Assembly: GCF_030272615.1 (NCBI RefSeq)
Contig: NC_081414.1
Coordinates: 767,138,153-767,202,152 of the forward strand
Source: Cryptomeria japonica
Lineage: Eukaryota > Streptophyta > Pinopsida > Cupressales > Cupressaceae
Direction: 5' to 3'
DNA length: 64,000 nt
Below, piece by piece: positions 55,332 to 64,000 of this stretch. The position numbers and the translations under genes were made by a program. The stretch's first letter is position 1; every line of letters starts with the position of its first letter. Below the pieces are notes generated by a model. That model searched no databases. It saw nothing but the letters and a program-made list of their open reading frames with translations, and had not been told where the DNA came from.

Positions 55332-58090
55332 TGTAATGCCCCGCCAAGAAACCTGGAAGGGATTAAGCCATAACACAAGAATAGAGTGTAATAAATTTTT
55401 TTTTTTAAAGTTACACAACATTAAGATACAACAAGATATCAAAGATTCAAATTACACAGCGGAAGACATCAACTAACACCTAAAGAGTTTCCCAACGTGA
55501 TTACTTAATTACACCTTTCACTTAACACTCACAATTAATCCAATAAGTTGATTATCTTATAACGAGATAATTCTTAAACAAGGATAATTTCTTTCAGAAA
55601 ATGGAAATATAAATCACATGCTAATGTTTATCCATTATGATTCATTCATACTTTACATTCAAGCTTTTCATTAAAATATAAGCCATGCATCTAATATTCT
55701 AACACACAAGAATTTCATCATAAACTTATGAGATCTTTTCATGCATACTTAATTGTCTTAACAACAACTAAATATATTCCACTACTCTAAGTTACATTCC
55801 TTCATGATACAATTTATTGCATTTTAAAAGACGATTGCATACATGCATCTACGATAAATCTCATCTAAACCACTTATGCATTCGATCAAAATGGCATTCA
55901 TACATGCTAACACTAAACATGAAATATAAGAAATAAAAGCATCACATAACACCAAGATGATCTCGGAGTTCACTCCTAAAGGGCTACATCTCTGGGTCTG
56001 CTCAACTGCAAGACCCCTCTGATAATTAATAAAGTTAAGAATACATGAGGTTCTCATAATTTACAATCCTGCCATCAAGGCGAAACATAAACAATATACA
56101 AGTGACCGCATCGGTCAATAAATACATAAACGATCCTTGAAAAGGAAAGGATCCAGCTGAACAACAATCGAAGCTAATACCAAGGTCCATTTGGACATCC
56201 ACAAAATTGAGTCATCACCACCCAAAGTCTAACATGAAACCCGATACTCACAAGGGCATAGACAAAAGCAAAACCCATAAAGGTGCTCCTTTCAGACAAT
56301 ACAACAACACACTAGCGAACGTAGGGATAAGTGTCATCACACAACCTGGTATGGTTACCATGGCAGGTCTTCATAGGTCCTGGTCCCATACATTGCGTTA
56401 CCCTGGCCACCCAGTCCAAACCTCTAGCCCATCCAAGCCTCATGTGGACCCACACATCCTTTCGTGAAGACAAGGATGATGGTTTACCATTTCAAGGCCT
56501 TCTCACAGCCATGTCGAGTCTCTGTTAGCACTCGTCCCATGTGTGAGGCACAATTATCTTACTTAGAGATTAACATTCTAATCTACTGTTAGGTCATCAC
56601 TTATTAGACTCACTTTCGGCGGGTTACCCAGCAGCCACTTTGGGCATGGCCCCCAATCGAAAGCCACTTTCCCATACGACACTAGACTTAACTCAAGCGA
56701 ACTCAAAACCAAGACATACACATGGTCAGACGAACAGAGTTCAAAAATGAGGAAACAACCATTTGGTCAAACACGACCCAAAAGAGGTACACTTACTGAC
56801 AGTACTCTAACCAGATACCTGACCAACTATGGTCAACCACCAATCATCATTCGACACCCATACAAGGATATGACCAATACAACACCACAACAAAATAAGA
56901 GTCAACTCGAAACCGAGGACAGAAACAGGTACCCAAATCAACCATACGATAGGGTCCAATCAAACAAAACAAAACTTGCCATTACTTAAGCAAAAGCAAA
57001 TACAGAAATTAAACTCGCATAGGCAATAATCAGAAAAGACAATATTTTCCCATATTGATTTAAACATAAAAGTTGATCCAATTCTCTGATTGATCTAAGT
57101 TTTCAAAAAGCATTGACAGAAAAAACACTGTTACCAGGTGAGTACAATACCACAATTTTCAATGGTCCATTCACCTATGTCTCAAAACAGAGGAAGATTA
57201 TAACTATACCATTTGTTTTACAAATTGAAAATACCATTAACTCATCAACATTCCAAACAATACATTATTAATTTCCAATAGTATATCGTTTAAATCATCC
57301 AAATTTCCAATGATAAAATATTCATTTACTTCTCAATTACTCAAATGATATGTTCTTGAATAAAATATTATTTAAAAATAGTCAACTAATAAATATATTT
57401 TATTTCAACAATTCCCAATAAAAATATTATTCTTCCTCAATAAGACAAATACCCAAATTAACTATTAATTAATGTATATATTTATTAATCCAAGATTAAT
57501 AAAATATAATAAATTAATAATTAAAACCCAATATTAACAATCAAGTATTTAATTTACAAAAATACTCATTAATAATAAAAAAAATAGAATTTGAGTATTA
57601 ATAAATGTATATTTTCCATCATACAATTGATTAATAATAAATTAATGATAATTTATTATTTAATGAACATTTAATCCTAATTAAAAACTTAACTAAAATA
57701 TTAACATTAAATAATATTAAAATATTATATATATATATATTGATTAAAAAAAAATATTAAAAAAATCCATGCATAAAATAAAGTGCACAAAGTAAGGGGA
57801 GGGTGGGGGCGGTCGGGGGGGAGGGTTCCACGTGGTCCCCATGGGAGCTCATGTTGCCCCAAAGGGGAAGTGCTGCTCCCAAGGGAGCACGCAACATCCC
57901 CATGGGGAGCACTGCTGCCCCCAAAGGGAGCACGCAACACCCCTTGGGGAGCGCTGCTGTCCCAATGGGATACGCAGCTCCCCCTTGGGGTTTCCCCAAT
58001 ATAATTTATTATTATTATTATTATTTATTTTGAAATTGTTTACTGTGTAAAACACAGTCTAATAAACCAGTTTCCCAAAGACTAAAAAGA

Positions 58091-58134
<44 letters not shown>

Positions 58135-59602
58135 ATATATTTACTACCAAAAACATAACACAGTAAAAATATACAGACCCAACAACATGATTTTCTTTTT
58201 TCTTCTTTTTTTATAAAAAGATATAAAGAAAATCAAAACTATTAAATTTTTTAATTGAAATTAATCTCTTATCCAATAGACAAACCCCCATTTTTAAACA
58301 GTCTCATCTTAAGACTTAAAATGAAAATTTCCAGCAAGAAGAGGTTTTCAAAATTGAAAGGATTTGTTGGAATAATCCACCAAATAAATAATCTTTTTGG
58401 GCAAATAGAACTCATTTCTCACACAAAGACCCAACAATAAACCAATCTTTAACTAATTTCCACAATAATTCTAAGTCTTGAGAAAAACAATGGAGAATTT
58501 GAAACCAAAATTGCATGATAAACATCCAATGCCCATTTTAAAAAATTTAAAGAATAACTAATTAATAACCAGAATTCCTACCTCAATAAGCATTCCTGGA
58601 AAGGATCTGATGAAGAGCCTCAACCTGCAGCTCAAGAAATCCTTCTCCTTCCAAAATCCCCAAATCTTTCATCCAAAATATTTTCCAAAAATATATTTTT
58701 CTCCAAAAAATTCAATCACCAATATTTTCCAAAAGTCTAGGTTATATGGAAAAGTTTGACCAAAAATCTCATTTTTGGATTTAAAATTTTTATTTAAAAT
58801 AAATCACAAAAATCTTTATTTTCCAACTATATCAATAAATTAAATTGTTTTTCAATTCAAAATTGATTATTAATTCAATTTAACCTTTCTATTTCCAAAA
58901 TGCCAAGAAGATAAAATTAATTCTATTTCAATTAAAACTAAATCTTTCTTTTCTTAGGCATAAACATAATACATTTAATATTTAAATTTAACCATTTGAT
59001 TGAACTTGCTCCCAATTTAAATCGAGCAATTCAAATTAACGATAAATCACATAAAGAAATCCTATTTAATTTAGTCCATTAATCTTTAACGCACAAACAC
59101 ATATTTAATCAAATTAAATACTAAGGACTAAATTATTCAATTTAACCATACACACCAAACACGCAAACCAAGAAGGTCAACCAAACAGACGACTCGCAAA
59201 CCCAAAGAAAAAGGGAATACTGATGATGACTGATGATGCTCACTTGAGCACGACTATGGTCAACTAGGGTCTTACGACCACCTAATCCAACTCTAAGGAT
59301 TAAAGAGGTACACTCAAACCTGCGAATCCAGGTGAAGACGAACCTCGCACTCATGCGATACTATACCTTAAATCTCCTGCAACCAAGAGTCATACATGCA
59401 TACATATATAAACTTAATGAAACCGTTAGCTTGATATTAATACCATGAAATAGGAACACTAAACAACTTGCATACAAACTGGTGCAAAAACCACATTAAC
59501 AGCTATGCACTAAATCAAAACATCTAACTATAATCATTATATTATGATAAACTAACCAAGATTAAATCGAGATTAGAAATTGATTAGGGCAGGGGTACTA
59601 CA
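55332..59602 (-). mobile_element. 5' LTR of the LARD-like element
   Basis: 4,271 bp copy of 47,452-51,712. It differs mainly in microsatellites: a long ATT run at about 58,097-58,133, a shorter TA run, an interrupted G-run, and scattered substitutions. Confidence 0.93.
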
Positions 59603-59830
59603 CTCTCTCTCTCCCTCTCCATCTATCTTGCCCTCTCTCTCCCTCTCCCTCCCTCTTCCCCCCCTCTCTCTCTCCCTCTCTTTCTCTCCATCTCTCTCCC
59701 TCTCCATCTCTCTCCTTATCCCCCTTTCTCTCCCTCTCCCTCCCTCTCCCTCTCCCTCTCCATCTTCTCTCCAGCCCCTCTCTCTCCCTCTCCTTCTCCC
59801 TCTATCTCCCTCCCACCCTCCCTTTTCCTT
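59603..59830. repeat. CT-rich microsatellite, right flank of the LARD-like insertion
   Basis: CTCTC followed by CTCCC and CCATCT variants. Together with 47,385-47,451 it restores the GA tract seen at 3,263-3,632 between BTB and B module. Confidence 0.93.
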
Positions 59831-61330
59831 CACATTTTCTTTACTATAAATAATGCGTATGAGGTTTTGATAAGTCAAAAGCACGTATGGGGTATAGGGA
59901 ATATGGACATTGGATTTCTGAGCATTTTCAGGGACTAAAAGTGTGCACGAGGTTACTGAATATACCGCACACGTGGTTCTTGTACATAGTTTTAGTTTCC
60001 CAACAACCTCAATGGCTTCAAAATAACTTTTCGAGGTCATTGAAGGCTCCACTACAACTATTATTGTGCTTCTATGATAGTTTATGTGTAGAAGTAAGTG
60101 AAATTTTTATTTTAAATGATTGAATTGTTGTTCTTATTAGTTTGGTCAATGTTATTGTGATTGTTTAATAGTTTTGATTTAATAAAATAATGATAATGCT
60201 CAATTTTATGGTTATTTGATTGCTTAAGAACTTTTGTTTACATATATATGTAAAATGATTATATTTAGGACAGCCAATATTAACAATGGGAAAGAACAAG
60301 CGAGGAATGGTGGAACAATGAGAGGCTAAAAAGGAAAGACAAAGGCAACATATGAAGAAATTATGTGACATAAGAGAAATGGGTCAAGAAGGTACGTCAT
60401 CCTCAACATCTCAATTCGATTTACCAAATGAACATAATGTAATTGAAGATGAGATCACAATGAATAATCAAACAAATGATGAAGATGCATCAACAACATT
60501 TAATTGTTAACAAGTCACACAATGCCAATCTAAAATAAAATACTATGTAAAAAGTAAGCAATTCCAAATGTTAGCGGAACAACTTCCTATACTAACATTG
60601 AGGGGAGGGTTATGCAAACAAAATTTAGATCCTTACTATAGTTACATAAACTTAACAAAAATAAACATAAATACTATGCATACCACAACAAAATGATTTA
60701 TTTAAGGAAAATCTTTTGGGAGAAAAACCCACACTCCAAAAGTCACCTTATACATTATTCAAAATTCAACAACAAAATACAATATACTTGCAAAGCAATC
60801 TTCTCATAGGACTATCACCAACTAAAGATTCAATAGTAATAAGACTCTTGCACACAGCCTCCATCTCACGTACCTAATGTATAGGAGGTACAATACATGA
60901 AACCATCAAATGGTATTACAAAACCATGAGCTTAACCACCCAGAAAGTGGTGTCCAACTTATGTTCAATCAAATATTCCTTGTATGATGTGTTAAAACAC
61001 ACACCAACACATGTAACTCTCTTTTACAACTCTTTTATTGCACGCCCAACACATTTTATATTTCCCATTTTAGGAGACCTATATTCAGAGGCCAATAATT
61101 TTTGATTTCAGAGTTTGATTGACAAATTGTTCAAAGCGTTGGAAAGATTATGAGATTCTCTATCAAGATACAAAATGATATAGTGGTTATGAGTACTTTC
61201 AAGCCCCAAAAATGCATATAAGGCCTTCAAATTTGACTTTAAGCTTTCAAATGAAACTTTAAAAATGAAAATTTTAAATTCTTCATATCTAGACATGATC
61301 TTGCAAAAAAAATATATCAAAATTGTTATT
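59831..61330 (-). repeat. B module, copy 3 (inverted)
   Basis: Third copy of the B module, with the 75-codon exon and the 0.75 kb core. It ends about 61,330, after which no repetition within the window is seen. Confidence 0.75.
60286..60510 (+). pseudogene. Conserved 75-codon exon, copy 3
   Basis: MGKNKRGMVEQ, stop (TGA at codon 12), EAKKERQRQHMKKLCDI, REMGQEGTSSSTSQFDLPNE, HNVIEDEITMNNQTNDEDAS, TTFNC, stop. It has Gln at codon 19, where copies 1 and 2 share a TAA, and a different stop at codon 12. Length is exactly 225 bp. An acceptor-like TATATTTAG lies just upstream. Confidence 0.55.
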
Positions 61331-63586
61331 TAGTGAATCTGTAGATTTGGGATAAATTTCAGACCAATCTATGCTTAAATTTAAACTTACAATAAATAGT
61401 TATCTTATGTAAATGTAAGGTTGGGACACCATTTTCCTAACATGAACAAGATGAGAGCCTAGAGGTAGCCCTTGATAAATAATAAACCAGCACATGTAGT
61501 TTGACTTAGGAAAGTCGCTACACAACACAACCCTTTTCCCCCTTTTTTGTGTGCGGGTTCAAATCCAATAATGAAAGTGTCATAGAAGTGAAGAGAAGAT
61601 AGTTACAAGTTGTGACAGACATCAAACAAGTAAAAATCCTTGGAGTAACTCACTCGGAACCCCTATCCTACTACTATGGGCTAGATTTTTGGGAGCATTG
61701 TGACTACATTCTTTCTCACTTTCTTAAGTTTTTAACACCTTTATACTAAGGTATCTAGCACACGCATATCCAAGTCCCTCTTTGTATATGTTTTTTAGAT
61801 CTATATGTATTTCTTTTGTGTTTATGTTTTATAAATTTTGGATTATGTCAATCTCAGATGTGTGAATCTAGGAAAATATGGCTCTTCCTTGTAGATAGCA
61901 AGTCAAGCCCACTCACACACATCTAACTTTATATGAGAAAATTTTAATTGATCTTAGGTTAATGGATGTATTGATCTAGGATCACTTTTCCATTTAAAAC
62001 ACCTACAATCATAATCTCTAAAATTAAATCATCACTTGCCATGGCATTAAAGTTTTCTTATGAATGTTTCATCTATCCTTTTTACAATTCTTGCACATTT
62101 TGAGACTAGATTTATTTTGGAGAATTTGATAATGTGTGTTCATAATATGAATTAAAAAATCAGAACTGCATTGAGACATATAAGATATCAAAATGGATGA
62201 AAGTAGGTCAGCCCACTAATACCACAATATATTTTGTTGATTGAGTTTTCAAGTTGAAAACAATTTATTGACTTGAGTTAAGGAATAAGTATAATTTAAT
62301 TAAAAAATTAAATGATTTGTAAAGTATCGCTAAATCATATTCAACCCTTATGCCTGATTTTCAAAGATGTATACATCAACATCTAATTTTAAATTTAAAA
62401 AAAATTAAATTCATGATACTATTTGACATTATGTATTAAGAGATATAACAAATGAGATGCACATTTTCCCTAAACAAACATGATAGTACGTGAGGGTTTT
62501 AAGGATTCATATAACTCTTAGTGCCCATAGAGAATATATTGAAAAAAGATAAACCATTCTATGTTTGAAAAGGATGCCATTTATTTTGTTCACGGATTTG
62601 ACTTAATCATTATCCATACATAATTCGCATGAGATGTAGCAAAATATGAAACGTAAACACTTAGAGGTATAAATGTACGCACAAGATTAAAAAAATGACC
62701 ATGAATGTAAAACAAAAAAAATTACACTAAAAGTTTATATTTAGGGAGATCCTTCATTGCATCTATGTAGAGAATGTATCAGCATGTCAAGCTGATTCAT
62801 AATCCAGCTACACACAAATAGTTCCTTCAATGTGGAAAAAATTCCTCAATAAAAAGAAGGTGATATGAAATGAAAAAGGATGATCTTAAATTTAGGAAAG
62901 ATGACATGATAGTTGTAATATCATATGATGTTTATAGGATATTTGTCAATTGTTTATAATCCATCCCAAAATTTAATTGAATAGTAGCAGATATAGTTTA
63001 ATACTTATTAAAAAACTCATCATATAAACTGCTGAAGTTCATACATTAGAACAAAGTATACATCTTAATATAAACGAAATTGTGAAAAAAAAAAAAATTT
63101 AAATAGAAAAAAATTCTATAAGAAGGGTGCGTCTAAATTTTTATTTTATATAAAGCAAATCATAATTACCTGCAATTAAGGTTTAAAACTTTTATTTATC
63201 ATTTTAAAAGGCCATTTATCCATCTTCGCCACAATTATATCCTCTCCACTTATGAGATATTCACAAAAATAATTCAGTCTCAGTATGCACAGGGTAAAAA
63301 ATAAGTGCACCATAAAGGAAGAGAGCTTCAAATTCAAATATGGGGCAAAAATCAATTAAAACTGTTTCATTTTGAAAAACTACAAAGTTGGCCCTTATTA
63401 TTGGATGTACCACTTATATGGCATGTTTGAGTAATCAGGCACACACATTCTTTTCTTGTATATTAGGGAACACAGACATACATATATATCCTCTTTCTTC
63501 TTCGGACACAAAATTGGTAGCAGTGAGATTTAGAAAACTAAGCACACGTTGCATGATGAATTTGAAGACTTCTGTAGGTTAAGTGA
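61331..63586. other. Single-copy intergenic DNA, laccase 3' side
   Basis: AT-rich and unrelated to other parts of the window. No convincing gene is seen. The region next to 63,586 is presumably laccase 3' UTR; an AATAATAAG on the minus strand near 63,397-63,405 is a possible polyadenylation signal. Confidence 0.5.
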
Positions 63587-64000
63587 TCAACAGGAGGGCA
63601 GATCCTTGGGCGGAGGAAGAAGAGATTGAGATCTGCCCCCATTTCCATTTAAAACAATCCACGCCATCTTCAATCCCCAACTGGTATGCAGCTCGAGATG
63701 ACAATGCATAAACCATACTCCTGCAATTATATTGCACACATACGTTCGGTTAGGTTGGCTAGGTTTATATGTAATTAAGCACAATATTATTGAACTACCT
63801 AAATGAGTGAGTGAAGGTAAATACCTGGATTATCAGCTAGGAATCTGAGAGCCACCCAACCTCCACTGGGAACTCCAACTGTGTTTCTCTCGGGAGGATC
63901 CACCAGATTAAAGTTAGATGGGTCAGTGCTTGCATTGTAGTTTCCCATACCCTGACCAACTATAAAGAAGTTGAAGCCGTGCAGATGCAGAGGATGGCTC
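63587..64000 (-). CDS. Laccase, last two exons (partial)
   Basis: Exon 63,825-64,000 (runs off the window) encodes [37 protein letters not shown] and LRFLADNPG. Exon 63,587-63,720 encodes [20 protein letters not shown] and [12 protein letters not shown], then TGA. The 104-bp intron 63,721-63,824 has a GTATTT donor and a TGCAG acceptor in phase 1. The multicopper oxidase ligands HPLHLHG and HCHLELH are complete, and the residue ten after the ligand Cys is Leu, as in typical plant laccases. Laccases are secreted enzymes that oxidise monolignols or other phenolics. Only the C-terminal ~100 residues are in the window; the frame is intact, so this end looks functional. Confidence 0.93.

Larger units (their letters stand above)
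47452..59602 (-). mobile_element. LARD-like LTR retrotransposon, complete, non-coding
   Basis: 12,151 bp, minus strand. Two LTRs of 4,261 and 4,271 bp enclose a 3,619 bp interior with no gag or pol. It has an initiator-Met primer-binding site beside the right LTR and a polypurine tract beside the left one. Both sides abut CTCTC, consistent with a 5-bp target duplication inside a CT microsatellite. The sizes are close to the LARD class described in cereals (about 4.5 kb LTRs, about 3.5 kb interior). It must rely on proteins from another element. Confidence 0.92.

Noticed and set aside
61108-61320. ORF with MSRYEEFKIFIFKVSFESLK
   Set aside because: Lies at the edge of the B module; the equivalent stretch at 1,795-1,900 is frameshifted. 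Probably a chance frame in repeat DNA.
63388-63582. 64-codon plus-strand ORF antisense to the laccase 3' region
   Set aside because: Falls in the presumed 3' UTR of the laccase on the other strand; no motif.

Overview
This 64 kb window is AT-rich plant nuclear DNA. It holds a plant Pol III U6 snRNA promoter, Tat-clade Ty3 and Ty1/copia retrotransposons, and the 3' end of a plant laccase. The bloated, repeat-nested texture, with very few genes, fits a large-genome seed plant, perhaps a gymnosperm. The species cannot be told from the sequence. Almost everything is repeat; the only conventional host protein gene is the laccase cut by the right edge.

The dominant structure is a giant inverted repeat. 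Positions 1-16,375 reappear in reverse complement at 32,405-45,213, and the left arm runs off the window. Left-arm order is: A module, B module, GA tract, three BTB-like gene fragments, a tandem LTR insertion (5,183-8,483), a CATATG-rich spacer, a second A module, a Pol III cluster (tRNA-Ala, tRNA-Gly, tRNA-Ala, tRNA-Thr, U6), a copia 3' remnant, and a decayed gag. The right arm carries the same order reversed, minus the LTR insertion and plus its own 479-bp insertion. The arms have suffered different damage: U6 is broken on the left and near full length on the right, and one tRNA-Ala is broken in both arms in different halves.

The 16 kb spacer (16,376-32,404) holds a copia 5' LTR with its primer-binding site (17,199-17,921). 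It also holds a minus-strand Tat/Ogre-like Ty3 element running from its 5' LTR (30,703-32,374) through leader, gag, protease with G-patch, RT, dual RNase H and integrase, to a tandem-repeat-rich 3' region. That element keeps just two reading frames over about 8 kb, yet has about 16 in-frame stops. No 3' LTR is visible.

Right of the inverted repeat (45,214-61,330) the A/B/GA/BTB pattern repeats once more. It is split by a 12.15 kb LTR element (47,452-59,602) with 4.26-4.27 kb LTRs, a 3.6 kb non-coding interior, an initiator-Met primer-binding site and a polypurine tract. This is a LARD-like element inserted in a CT microsatellite with target duplication CTCTC. From 61,331 the sequence becomes single copy within the window and ends in the laccase gene on the minus strand.

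The least familiar signals are the BTB-like fragments, whose coding sequence contains three in-frame copies of a 24-25-residue module, and a 75-codon exon kept at exactly the same length in three dispersed copies.
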